A stretch of 39,015 bases of DNA. It comes from a virus. Of the stretch, positions 23,100 through 30,427 are shown one piece after another. The notes beneath the pieces are model-generated. The model had not been told where the DNA came from, ran no database searches, and saw only the letters and a program-made list of their open reading frames with translations. Position numbers and translations under genes: made by a program. Position 1 is the first letter of the stretch, and each line of letters begins with the position of its first letter. The stretch lies in the IMG/VR virus record IMGVR_UViG_3300012168_000002, positions 1 through 39,015 of that record; one strand, given 5' to 3'.

Positions 23100-23402
23100 C
23101 TAGAGGGCTTCCTCTACCTTTTTGGCGACCAACTCCTCTACCTTTTTGGCGACCAACTCCTCTACCTTTTTGGCGACCAACTCCTCTACCTTTTTGTTCA
23201 CTAAATTGTTGATTATATCGTCTATTTTTGATTTTGGCGTCTCTTTTTTAACTTCTTCGATTACTGTTTCTACGACTGGTGGTGCATACTCTGGCTCTGC
23301 GTGTTGGATTACCTGTTTTGTTCTTGGATTGATGATATTCCCACTTGGGTCTATCCTCTCACTCGTTTTCCTTATGTTTGGACTTATTATGACATTTCCC
23401 AT
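23100..23402 (-). CDS. Small protein with KKVEELVA tandem repeats, 100 aa
   Basis: First part MGNVIISPNIRKTSERID and PEYAPPVVETVIEEVKKETP; then KIDDIINNLVN and four KKVEE(L/A)(V/L)A-type repeats to the end, encoded by near-identical 24-bp units at 23110-23193. The repeats should form an extended amphipathic coiled coil. Follows the capsid gene after a pseudoknotted RNA; may be a decoration or head-associated protein. Not recognised. Confidence 0.65.
   Translation of the reverse strand: MGNVIISPNIRKTSERIDPSGNIINPRTKQVIQHAEPEYAPPVVETVIEEVKKETPKSKIDDIINNLVNKKVEELVAKKVEELVAKKVEELVAKKVEEAL
23110..23193 (-). repeat. 24-bp tandem repeat (3 full copies plus partial)
   Basis: The unit tcctctacctttttggcgac plus caac (plus strand) occurs three times head to tail, followed by a partial fourth copy, encoding KKVEELVA. 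Copies are identical, implying recent slippage. Confidence 0.95.
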
Positions 23403-23414
23403 ATATTTTATTGC

Positions 23415-23473
23415 TTGTTGTGAGCAAATTGTCTTGGGTACTTTGATTTGCTTCTAATACCCAAGCACAACAA
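23415..23473 (-). ncRNA. Pseudoknotted RNA element after the capsid gene
   Basis: Minus strand order: TTGTTGTG, CTTGGGTA, TTAGA, AGCAAAT, CAAAG, TACCCAAG, ACA, ATTTGCT, CACAACAA. The outer arms pair perfectly (8 bp), the inner arms pair perfectly (8 bp), and the loop heptamer AGCAAAT pairs perfectly with ATTTGCT just 3 nt after the inner stem, making a pseudoknot inside a closing stem: 23 perfect pairs in 59 nt. It lies 19 nt after the capsid stop and 13 nt before the next ATG. It could control translation of the following gene or protect the capsid mRNA 3' end. Confidence 0.72.
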
Positions 23474-23491
23474 TTTAACTTAAATTGATAA

Positions 23492-24403
23492 TTAGTCCTG
23501 TGATCTAACCCAGATACCTGCGTTATCTCGATTCTCCACAACTCCGTAGAGCAAGTCTGCGGTTGTAAGAGTAGAAAGATATTCAGGAATGTAGTTGGAC
23601 TGTACACGAACTCCATACTTACCTGTCATAAAACCTCCTGACAATGAGCCACCATCACCTAATGGTGAGGTTGCAAAGTGTAGAGCGTCCTTATGTGCCA
23701 AAGCACCTGACCTTCCAACTGTTCCTGAAATATATTGAATATTTGCAGAAACATAGACTGGGATACCATACAAAGTTGCTTTTGGCGTCTTTGCGGTTGG
23801 GTCGTTGACTGGTGAATTGACGGCAAGGCTGAACTTATCAAGATTTTGAATCTGTTTCCAAAACACGTTTGGGTGAACAAAGAATGCAACATCTTGAGTA
23901 GTGTCTATACCTACTCCTTCGAGAGCAGCGATAGCTGCACGGATTTCACTATCGGCAAGAGCGGTAGTAGAAGCTCCTACTGAACTGCTGAAGTTATCAA
24001 ACAGTTCTGCAAGTGCTACTTCTAATTTCTTAGCGATTGTGTACCCAGCATTCGTAGCATACTTTTCTTGTATGTAGTAAGAATGCTTAACTTGTGCATT
24101 TTCTCGGTCTTCGATTGCGAAAGAAATTTCATACCACTGGTCTACTGTAAGCGTAACTTTAGTATCTGTTGGTGCAGTTACTGTTACGGCTGTAGCATTA
24201 GACTTAACTGCGGCACTCATCTCTGTCATGTTAGGTGTGTAAAGGGCTGAACCTCCACTTGCTAACTCAGAAGAGCGGTCTATAAAGAAGTCTGCAAGCA
24301 ACAATTTCAACTTGAAGAAATTGTTGATGCGTTCCCCCCATAATAGGGGAATTGATTGGGCCAGAGTTGTCGAGCTAGCCGAACCTGTTGGGAAAGTACC
24401 CAT
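23492..24403 (-). CDS. Major capsid protein, HK97 fold
   Basis: 303 aa with the layout of podovirus/sipho-type HK97-fold capsid proteins: N-terminal region ending TLTVDQWYEISFAIEDRENAQ, a central helix (GYTIAKKLEVALAELFDNFS), a loop with DVAFFVHPNVFWKQIQNLDK, then YGIPVYVSANIQYISGTVGR and ALAHKDALHFATSPLGDGGS. It follows a scaffold gene and the portal. It assembles the icosahedral head. No SD; ATG follows a 7-bp hairpin after the scaffold stop. Confidence 0.85.
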   Translation of the reverse strand: MGTFPTGSASSTTLAQSIPLLWGERINNFFKLKLLLADFFIDRSSELASGGSALYTPNMTEMSAAVKSNATAVTVTAPTDTKVTLTVDQWYEISFAIEDRENAQVKHSYYIQEKYATNAGYTIAKKLEVALAELFDNFSSSVGASTTALADSEIRAAIAALEGVGIDTTQDVAFFVHPNVFWKQIQNLDKFSLAVNSPVNDPTAKTPKATLYGIPVYVSANIQYISGTVGRSGALAHKDALHFATSPLGDGGSLSGGFMTGKYGVRVQSNYIPEYLSTLTTADLLYGVVENRDNAGIWVRSQD

Positions 24404-24414
24404 AAATGTTGTCG

Positions 24415-24441
24415 ACTAATACCTTATTTTTTAATATTAGT
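24415..24441 (-). promoter_or_regulatory. Hairpin between scaffold and capsid genes
   Basis: Inverted repeat ACTAATA (24415-24421) / TATTAGT (24435-24441), 13-nt loop carrying AAGG. It begins right at the scaffold stop and ends 11 nt before the capsid ATG. Could act as a processing or translation-regulating hairpin. Confidence 0.4.
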
Positions 24442-24954
24442 TTATAATCCCATCACTTTCTTAAATGCCTGTTCATGTTCCTCACGGGTCATATCTGATT
24501 TGATTAAGGTGTCGTCTTGCGACTCACCAGAACCTTTTGAAGCACCAAGCTTAGCTTTTTCCTTTCTTTTCTCTTCTTTCAGCGTCGCCTGATAAGAGAG
24601 GAAGAGAGGGTCTTTGATTGCCTCTTTGAAAGTTAGATTACTTCCTTTAGCAATTATTGTAGCTTTCTCGATTTCTTCATCTGATAATTGTTCCCGTGAA
24701 ATCACGATCAAGTCGCTTTGTGAAAATTCTGGGTTGTTTTTAAGGGGAGGATTGGCTTCGATGTCCCTCAATTTCTTGAGTTCTTTCTCTGCTCTTAATG
24801 CCCTAGCAGTTAATTGCCTCCGAGCCTCTTGCTCCTTAGCTAATTCTACTGATAAGTCTGTGGCTTCCTCCTGATCACCACTTTCGTTGCTATTTGTAGC
24901 TTCCTCAACATCAGAGCTTGTGTCCTCTGCGACGTCTATATCCTCTTCGGGCAT
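24442..24954 (-). CDS. Capsid scaffolding protein
   Basis: 170 aa from ATG 24954 (MPEEDIDVAEDTSSDVEEAT). Extremely acidic N-terminus, a central coiled coil (QEARRQLTARALRAEKELKK), Glu/Lys-rich remainder and a positively charged end (HEQAFKKVMGL). This order is typical of phage scaffolding proteins encoded between portal and capsid genes. They template the procapsid and leave before maturation. A farther upstream frame start (24984) would add ten residues. Confidence 0.8.
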   Translation of the reverse strand: MPEEDIDVAEDTSSDVEEATNSNESGDQEEATDLSVELAKEQEARRQLTARALRAEKELKKLRDIEANPPLKNNPEFSQSDLIVISREQLSDEEIEKATIIAKGSNLTFKEAIKDPLFLSYQATLKEEKRKEKAKLGASKGSGESQDDTLIKSDMTREEHEQAFKKVMGL

Positions 24955-25051
24955 AGATATTCGATAGAATATGCTTACTATCAAGCGGTTAGCAGGTTTG
25001 TGGATTTCCTGTTTCCTATTATGGGTTTATAGACATCATTGGTCTTTTAGT

Positions 25052-25177
25052 TTAAACAGTTGCTTCACTTTCCGTAGGAGTCCCTGTGGCTTCACCAACG
25101 ACTGTGACTGTTGATTCTGTGCCAGTTGTCTCTGTCGGTTCTTGTTCTGGGGTTGCTTGGATTTCTTCATTTTCCAT
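25052..25177 (-). CDS. Small acidic Thr/Glu-rich protein, 41 aa
   Basis: ATG 25177 to TAA 25052. Product (MENEEIQATPEQEPTETTGT, ending ATGTPTESEATV) is low-complexity and acidic. It lies between the portal-side small genes and the scaffold, 97 bp from the latter. No homology is recognised and coding status is uncertain; the only support is the tidy frame in a 350-bp region otherwise without a gene. Confidence 0.4.
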   Translation of the reverse strand: MENEEIQATPEQEPTETTGTESTVTVVGEATGTPTESEATV

Positions 25178-25197
25178 ATAAATTGTTCATTTAACTA

Positions 25198-25350
25198 TTA
25201 ATACATACGACCTCCTGTTGCTTTGCTCCAAAATGTTTCTTTCTTACCGTGCATTTTATCTACCTTTTCCTTGAACTTATAATCTTTTTGTTTTGTGTGG
25301 CATAATAAATATTCTGGTAATGCACCTAAAATTATCTTAGCGTGCCTCAT
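25198..25350 (-). CDS. Small basic protein, 50 aa
   Basis: ATG 25350 overlaps the end of the 73-aa gene by 14 bp. The peptide begins MRHAKIILGALPEYLLCHTK, followed by basic residues and a FWSKATGGRMY ending. The composition is that of a real small protein, possibly nucleic-acid-binding. Not recognised. Confidence 0.55.
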   Translation of the reverse strand: MRHAKIILGALPEYLLCHTKQKDYKFKEKVDKMHGKKETFWSKATGGRMY

Positions 25351-25558
25351 TCTTTTGCTCTTTACCCTCCGACTGAGGGGTGAATAATATCTCTAAATTA
25401 TCAAATGCTTTATCAATACACTCTTTCGCTTCGGCTATATGCTCTGTACTTTCTCTGTTAAAGGTCTTCTCTATCGCTTGCACCTTTAAGAAGTCCAACA
25501 AGTAAGTCTTGACTTCACCTCTCAGCACTTCGTTCATGTAAAAATCTTGCAGGGTCAT
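25337..25558 (-). CDS. Small helical protein, 73 aa, after portal
   Basis: Starts 4 bp inside the portal gene's end (ATGA junction). Helical: TLQDFYMNEVLRGEVKTYLL, EHIAEAKECIDKAFDNLEIL. Likely a head-completion or accessory protein by position; no family recognised. Confidence 0.75.
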   Translation of the reverse strand: MTLQDFYMNEVLRGEVKTYLLDFLKVQAIEKTFNRESTEHIAEAKECIDKAFDNLEILFTPQSEGKEQKNEAR

Positions 25559-27366
25559 CTTGTAGGTTGTGGATTAGCTTGTAATGTCATTGGTGAAGGT
25601 ACTGGAGTCTGTGTTTGCATCATAGCGTTCTGTTCCATTGTTTCTGCGTCTTTTTTGGATTTTTCGTTCATTGCTCCGACAATACTAACAGGGGAAATCC
25701 CAGCTCCTGAAAGTTCAATAATCTTTGTGAGTAACTGTGAAGCTACAGGGTCAGTTGAGAGAGCAGGATTTGAAGCATAAGTTACTAGAATGTTGTTTAG
25801 ACTCTCAAGAGTAGCAGCCTTATTCCTCTGTTCGCCGGTGATGTTTACTGTTACTTTAGCTTTAAGGTTCTTGTAAAAATCTTTTGGAATCTCAATAAAT
25901 CTTTGGCTTTTGGTTTGCTTAATGAACTCATCATAATTCTCTATCCAACCATCATACTGCTCTTGGGTTACCATCCTACCAGCAATGATTTCATTAATGG
26001 CTCTTTGGTTAGCTTCTTTAGCAGTAAATTTATTATCAATCTCCTTCAATTCTTCGGGTGAGAAATCATAAGCTAAAATGTGTTCTTGATTTAACTTAGT
26101 TGCCAAGTAAGGCATTACCCAATCTTCTATAATCTCTGTAATAAAGATACCCATTTCTTGCTGGAGAGTTTTAAAGACACTGTTTGACTGTTGAAGCACT
26201 GTAGCTTGCAGTCTAAAAGGCGTGCCGGAAGGCGGAGTTTCGCCTCTTTGTGCGGCGTAAGCACTGGTAGTCTTTTGGAGTTGGTCATACCACTGCACAA
26301 TTAAATCGTTATACTGTTTAAGCCCACCACTAGGTAAAAGATTAAGAGCTGTAATAGGCTTGTTTTCTTCTGTTTCAAGTATTGTTCCATCGTCAGTTTC
26401 AGTAAGTAAGTTTCTGCCTTTAAGTTTCTTAGAAGCAGTTTGTCCGATTACTTTCGTAGTATATTCCATAGCTCTCGCTTGTTTGAGAACTGCATCGTTT
26501 GTCCATACTTGAGCTTCTTCGCCTTCTTCCATCACGCCTACACCAAAACTCCTCCCAGCTTTAGGCTTCCTTGCAAGATATTTATATACTTTCTCTGTGT
26601 CATCTTCACAGTAAAGTTTTTCGTAAGTTTCATAACTATCAGTTTTTCCACTCTCTACTGGATTACCTGCCACATAATAAAGTTGATAACTAAATTCTTT
26701 CTCATCCTTAGTGGTATATTTTTCACTTTGTGTGTCTTTATAAGTAGCTTTGCTAAATTCTCCTCGTATTTCATAGATTGGAATTCTTTTGGATGAGCCA
26801 CTATTCTTTAGCTTCTCAATTACCTTATCTACATTCTTCCACTCAGTCATTTTGGAAATCTCATTGGCGGTCATCCAGTGAGTTTCTACTATCGCACCTT
26901 TGATTATATTCACTTGGTCAGTTAGAGTATTCTTCCATTCTGGTAGTTCTAGGGTAAGTTCTTTGTCCTTCATTACCTTTTTAACAAGCAAAGAACCATA
27001 GCGAGTATGAGCATCCCGCATATCGTTTAAGGTTTTGGCAAAGTTAGTTTCCTTCATCCAAACATAAATGTCTTTTGAAAGAAGCCAACTTTCTAGGTAG
27101 TGGTTAGCGTCATCGGAAGTTATTTGAATATCTTTAGTATCAATATCTTTGGCGGAGTTCTCTACATCACAGATAGCGTTTAGTATATTAAAAAAAGGTT
27201 TCTCTCTGCCTAGCTCATCGAGTTGGCCATTAAGATATTTACTGTTATTGTAGAATTCTATTGTCCTAACTTGTTTCTTTTGGGAGAATTTAAGACCATC
27301 AACTAAATCAATAGTCTTGTCGTAATTAGTTTTGATTATCTCCAACTCCTGTTTTATATTTAACAA
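25555..27366 (-). CDS. Portal protein
   Basis: 603 aa; length and layout of portal proteins. N-terminal helical stretch, then a clip/stem area (HTRYGSLLVKKVMKDKELTL, GAIVETHWMTANEISKMTEW). The wing includes SYQLYYVAGNPVESGKT. A long helical region with LKQYNDLIVQWYDQLQKTTS, then a C-terminal domain ending in a Gln/Thr/Pro-rich tail. It forms the dodecameric ring at one vertex. Preceded by the TTGACA-TATACT promoter at 27430 and followed by small genes, scaffold and capsid. Confidence 0.75.
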   Translation of the reverse strand: MLNIKQELEIIKTNYDKTIDLVDGLKFSQKKQVRTIEFYNNSKYLNGQLDELGREKPFFNILNAICDVENSAKDIDTKDIQITSDDANHYLESWLLSKDIYVWMKETNFAKTLNDMRDAHTRYGSLLVKKVMKDKELTLELPEWKNTLTDQVNIIKGAIVETHWMTANEISKMTEWKNVDKVIEKLKNSGSSKRIPIYEIRGEFSKATYKDTQSEKYTTKDEKEFSYQLYYVAGNPVESGKTDSYETYEKLYCEDDTEKVYKYLARKPKAGRSFGVGVMEEGEEAQVWTNDAVLKQARAMEYTTKVIGQTASKKLKGRNLLTETDDGTILETEENKPITALNLLPSGGLKQYNDLIVQWYDQLQKTTSAYAAQRGETPPSGTPFRLQATVLQQSNSVFKTLQQEMGIFITEIIEDWVMPYLATKLNQEHILAYDFSPEELKEIDNKFTAKEANQRAINEIIAGRMVTQEQYDGWIENYDEFIKQTKSQRFIEIPKDFYKNLKAKVTVNITGEQRNKAATLESLNNILVTYASNPALSTDPVASQLLTKIIELSGAGISPVSIVGAMNEKSKKDAETMEQNAMMQTQTPVPSPMTLQANPQPTR

Positions 27367-27429
27367 AAAAGTAAGGTTAGCTTTCTAATGCTTCCCTCAG
27401 TTTTCCTGCGGAGAAATTTACTTGACCTA

Positions 27430-27459
27430 AGTATACGCTATTTTAATTGTCAATGTCAA
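27430..27459 (-). promoter_or_regulatory. Sigma-70 promoter upstream of portal
   Basis: Minus strand: -35 TTGACA (27454-27459), 18-bp spacer, -10 TATACT (27430-27435). Predicted TSS ~27423, 57 nt before the portal ATG. It overlaps the 3' end of the 60-aa gene. The leader may form a small AAGTAA/TTACTT stem with a T-run. Confidence 0.65.
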
Positions 27460-27638
27460 ACACCTGTGGATAAACTCTTATTGGTCTGGTCTGTGAGAAA
27501 CACCTTCTGCTCTCGATTAATGATAAAGAAGTCTGGCTTACCATTAGCGTCTTTTTGAATACTGACTGATTCGTAAGGTCTCAAATCTCTAATAATAGTA
27601 AGCATTATCTTTTCGTTCTGTGAGATTTCGTAATTCAT
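27456..27638 (-). CDS. Small protein, 60 aa, unknown
   Basis: ATG at 27638 overlaps the stop of the 53-aa gene (ATGA). Sequence MNYEISQNEKIMLTIIRDLR, then SIQKDANGKPDFFIINREQK: an alpha/beta mini-domain. Located between terminase and portal. Not recognised. Confidence 0.7.
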   Translation of the reverse strand: MNYEISQNEKIMLTIIRDLRPYESVSIQKDANGKPDFFIINREQKVFLTDQTNKSLSTGV

Positions 27639-27796
27639 CGTGAGCTTTTGTTGTTATTCCTTATCTTACTCTCCATTCGTTCCATCTTTTCGATAGGGTC
27701 TAAATCATCATTGAAACGAGTAGCTTCTTTGAAATAGATGCTTTTAATAAGAGCAAATTCCACCGGGTCATCAAGTCGTGGACGTTTATTTTCCAT
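27635..27796 (-). CDS. Small charged protein, 53 aa
   Basis: ATG 27796 overlaps the end of the 69-aa gene by 11 bp; its TGA overlaps the ATG of the next gene (ATGA). Product MENKRPRLDDPVEFALIKSI ... MERMESKIRNNNKSSR, helical and basic at the end. Three chained small genes with overlaps support expression. Role unknown. Confidence 0.6.
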   Translation of the reverse strand: MENKRPRLDDPVEFALIKSIYFKEATRFNDDLDPIEKMERMESKIRNNNKSSR

Positions 27797-27995
27797 AATT
27801 CTTTAATGCTTCCCAGTCTTTCTTATCTTTCTCTCCAAATTTAATATGTCTCCAATATTTGGATTGTGTGGCGTAACATCTTTCAATAGGAAATTCATCA
27901 TCCTTATGCTTTTCCATTAGCGTCTGAGCTTCTTGTAAAGTTATATCTGCGTCCCAACATTCCTTAACCATGTTTTTAAATTTCTCTGTGGTCAT
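27786..27995 (-). CDS. Small protein, 69 aa, after terminase
   Basis: ATGA-coupled to the terminase large subunit. Helical, Lys/Asp/Trp-rich (KNMVKECWDADITLQEAQTL, WRHIKFGEKDKKDWEALKNY). Function unknown; may be packaging-associated. Confidence 0.75.
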   Translation of the reverse strand: MTTEKFKNMVKECWDADITLQEAQTLMEKHKDDEFPIERCYATQSKYWRHIKFGEKDKKDWEALKNYGK

Positions 27996-29227
27996 CTTGT
28001 TTGTGGTTGTAAGTTTCTTAGTCTACTAATAAGTCTATCAGCTTTCTCAGCTTCCATATCCATTCCCACATTCTTCATCATAATCACATAACGTAAAGCA
28101 TCTAATAAATGGTCGTTGGCTTTGACGGGGTTCTCATTCTCGTTTTTATCGCCTTTCTCATCATCATAAGAATACATTTCAAGTTCAGCAATTAAGTTCA
28201 CACATCTTTTATTTACCATGAGTTTGCCTGTAATGAATGTTTCCTTGACTCTATTGATTCCTGCAACAATACTTCCTTTACCCTTATTAACTTCGCGCAC
28301 ATTCACACCTCGTTGTTTTAATTCTTCAATGCCACCCGCATTCTCTGGGTCAGGATAAACTTCATTAAACTTATAGCCTGCTACATATTCCGCTATCATT
28401 GCATCAGTTCTTTCAGTCTTCTTCCACTCATCTTCTACCCAGAATTTATCTTTAGCAAAGTAAACGTTTAGCACACCGGCGGGATTTCTAAATCCAAAGT
28501 CTACACCTCCTAGTTTCTCGTAAGTATTTTCTGGTAGTTCTTCATACAAATGTTTCTCTCGTCTAAATTCCTTGTAAACCAGTCCTTGAGTCTTTTGAAA
28601 ACTCGCCATATACTCCTGCTCAAATCTTTCTATGGGTAGCGTAGCCTTAGCGTTATCTATTTCTTCTTTGGGTAAGAATGGATTGTCATAGCTTGAAAAT
28701 GTAAATGACTTGTAGTCTTTATCCTTTAATTCTTGATTGTATAAATCATAGAAGTGGTTAAATCCTTTTGGTGTAGAAACAAACATTGTTCCGCCTTTTG
28801 TATCAGTCAGTGTTGGTCGTAATACTTCTTGCCAACCAATCCAAAAGTTTCTCATGGAAGCCACCTCATCTAATATAATAAAATCAAATGCTTGTCCTCG
28901 TAAATTCTCAATAGCTTCCCAACCTCTTAAAACAATTAAGCTCTCAGTGTTATCTTGTGTCTTGACTGTAAACTCTAAACTTGGTGCTTCTTTTACTTTT
29001 AATAGAATAGGTTGTAATTCTTTCTTGAGCATCGCAAAAGCAATATCTCTAGCCTGTTGAATCGTGGGTGCTATATAAGCTATCTTCACACTCTTAGCAA
29101 ATGCTTTCATCAGCATTATCTCTACCGCTAAAGTAGTTTTACCCCAGCGTCTGCCACAATTAAGAACCTTGAACCTTGCTTGGCTCTTGGCTACTGTCTT
29201 TTGGTTCGGGTGCAATGCGTATGCCAT
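27992..29227 (-). CDS. Terminase large subunit
   Basis: 411 aa with all diagnostic parts: Walker A GRRWGKTT (residues 25-32), Walker B IILDE (117-121), coupling motif VSTPKGFNHF (~150-159), and the RNase H-like nuclease with GVDFGFRNP (241-249). The acidic C-terminal ends NDHLLDALRYVIMMKNVG. ATPase plus nuclease that packages DNA into the procapsid through the portal. Its start lies 67 bp inside the small-subunit gene. Confidence 0.97.
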   Translation of the reverse strand: MAYALHPNQKTVAKSQARFKVLNCGRRWGKTTLAVEIMLMKAFAKSVKIAYIAPTIQQARDIAFAMLKKELQPILLKVKEAPSLEFTVKTQDNTESLIVLRGWEAIENLRGQAFDFIILDEVASMRNFWIGWQEVLRPTLTDTKGGTMFVSTPKGFNHFYDLYNQELKDKDYKSFTFSSYDNPFLPKEEIDNAKATLPIERFEQEYMASFQKTQGLVYKEFRREKHLYEELPENTYEKLGGVDFGFRNPAGVLNVYFAKDKFWVEDEWKKTERTDAMIAEYVAGYKFNEVYPDPENAGGIEELKQRGVNVREVNKGKGSIVAGINRVKETFITGKLMVNKRCVNLIAELEMYSYDDEKGDKNENENPVKANDHLLDALRYVIMMKNVGMDMEAEKADRLISRLRNLQPQTR

Positions 29228-29501
29228 AAGATTCTGCTAATTCTTTATCTAATAACAAAACTTTTAATGTGCCTGTATTTTCGTTCCTAGCATCTGGCTT
29301 ACCTTCCGCCATTTCCCAGATAGTTCTTTTATCTATCCCTTCTAAGAACTCCTGCTCTTCTTCTTCTGTCATAGCGTTGAGCATAGATTTACTTCTTTCT
29401 TTTAAAGATTTACCAGGTGGTCTACCTTTAGGATTACCACTTTGTCCTTTCTTAAACAACCAAGGTCTGTTATTAGACTGTTCTTTCAGTTCTTCTTCCA
29501 T
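29160..29501 (-). CDS. Terminase small subunit
   Basis: 113 aa. The N-terminal RPWLFKKGQSGNPKGRPPGK (~13-32) is a known signature at the start of many phage small terminases (DUF5681-like). A helical middle and Lys/Glu-rich remainder follow. It recognises packaging sites and activates the large subunit. It overlaps the large-subunit gene. Confidence 0.78.
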   Translation of the reverse strand: MEEELKEQSNNRPWLFKKGQSGNPKGRPPGKSLKERSKSMLNAMTEEEEQEFLEGIDKRTIWEMAEGKPDARNENTGTLKVLLLDKELAESYGIRIAPEPKDSSQEPSKVQGS

Positions 29502-29650
29502 ATCACATCTTTCTTTGTTAAAATAGAATAGCTCTTCTTTTCATTTACCTTGTATTCTCTACATTCACTGTGAATTAATTGCTCATTGTCCTCGGTTAAG
29601 GTGATTTTTTCTCCTTCATAAAAATCCTTTCTACATTTTGGGCATTTCAT
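29486..29650 (-). CDS. Zinc-ribbon-like small protein, 54 aa
   Basis: ATG 29650; TGA lies 16 bp inside the small-terminase gene, so the frames overlap. MKCPKCRKDF opens with CPxC; His27 and Cys30 (IHSEC) complete a likely zinc site. C-terminal half is basic. Probably nucleic-acid-binding; not recognised further. Confidence 0.6.
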   Translation of the reverse strand: MKCPKCRKDFYEGEKITLTEDNEQLIHSECREYKVNEKKSYSILTKKDVIWKKN

Positions 29651-29653
29651 ACT

Positions 29654-29719
29654 TTAATGTGTTAAAAACCACCACAATAATAAACAGTAAACCACTAATA
29701 CCAGTAAGCCTCCTATCAT
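29654..29719 (-). CDS. Single-TM micro-protein, 21 aa
   Basis: ATG 29719 overlaps the stop of the glycosyltransferase-like gene (ATGA). The whole product (MIGGLLVLVVYCLLLWWFLT plus H) is one hydrophobic helix. The ATGA coupling is the main evidence. Function unknown. Confidence 0.5.
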   Translation of the reverse strand: MIGGLLVLVVYCLLLWWFLTH

Positions 29720-30354
29720 AAATCTGGTAAATTTTTCTTCCTAGTTTCTTCCTCCAACTCTTTGTATTGTTCCGGGGATACCCAGCTTGTTCCTTTCCAT
29801 TTTATCATATATTTGTTTTCAAGTCTCATCCTCTTCTGTCCGTGTATCTCCTCCCAAATAAGTGAATGTACTGGCAAATCAGGAGTAAACTCTGTATACT
29901 TAAATCCATCTAGCCATTTCACTTCTAACATTATTGCTGTTGCTTTATCGTGTACTCTGGGTAGATTTGGTAGCTCCCCCGTTACAAACTTACCCATGTA
30001 ATGGAAGTTGCCTTTAGTGAATACTACATTTCCTTCTATTGCAAACGCTTTATCGAATAACGAAATGTCCTTTATCAATGTGGTGTCCATTAGGTGAACA
30101 AACTCGCTAAAGGTTTCCTTTCCTCTCTGTAGGCCTCCTATCTCCCAGCCATTCCAACTATTTACTACTAAAACAGTTGCTCTCAGACTTTTGGTTTCCC
30201 ATACAGGAAATTCTATCTCAGGAATATACCCTCCATTTGAAACTACAATTATATTATATGGCGTTCCTTTCAATGAATCAAGGCAAGGTTTTAAGAAATC
30301 CTTTGTGAACTCACTGGTGGTTATAACTATTCCTCTCATGGTATCTTTAGTCAT
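29716..30354 (-). CDS. Short glycosyltransferase-like protein, 212 aa
   Basis: N-terminal GT-A-like start (RGIVITTSEFTKDFLKPCLD, YNIIVVSNGGYIPEIEFPVW) with a possible metal/sugar-binding HLMDTTLI. C-terminal half is Trp/Lys-rich (KYMIKWKGTSWVSPEQYKEL). Placed in the glycan cassette, so a sugar-transferring role is likely, but no DxD motif is certain and the length is short. Confidence 0.6.
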   Translation of the reverse strand: MTKDTMRGIVITTSEFTKDFLKPCLDSLKGTPYNIIVVSNGGYIPEIEFPVWETKSLRATVLVVNSWNGWEIGGLQRGKETFSEFVHLMDTTLIKDISLFDKAFAIEGNVVFTKGNFHYMGKFVTGELPNLPRVHDKATAIMLEVKWLDGFKYTEFTPDLPVHSLIWEEIHGQKRMRLENKYMIKWKGTSWVSPEQYKELEEETRKKNLPDL

Positions 30355-30410
30355 ACTGTCTTTGTCCTTAAATTAGGTCTTTTATTGTGGATGTATCCTC
30401 CGTAGGGCAT
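30351..30410 (-). CDS. Possible 19-aa leader peptide
   Basis: ATG 30410, stop TGA overlapping the ATG of the 212-aa gene (ATGA). Sequence MPYGGYIHNKRPNLRTKTV. A TATAAT (30417-30422) preceded by TGT lies exactly 6 nt before its ATG, the same arrangement as for the HNH genes. It may be a leaderless leader peptide or a relic of a lost HNH gene. Confidence 0.4.
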   Translation of the reverse strand: MPYGGYIHNKRPNLRTKTV

Positions 30411-30416
30411 ATTTTC

Positions 30417-30422
30417 ATTATA
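30417..30422 (-). promoter_or_regulatory. Extended -10 promoter inside glycan cassette
   Basis: Minus strand TGT-TATAAT, GAAAAT, ATG. No clear -35. Predicted TSS at the 30410 ATG, 56 nt before the 212-aa gene. Confidence 0.5.
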
Positions 30423-30427
30423 ACACT

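Noticed and set aside
23359-23616. Alternative-frame ORF spanning capsid end and next gene start, suggesting programmed frameshift on the capsid
   Set aside because: No slippery heptamer near the capsid stop, and the extension peptide looks like random translation; the pseudoknot is better seen as a separate element.
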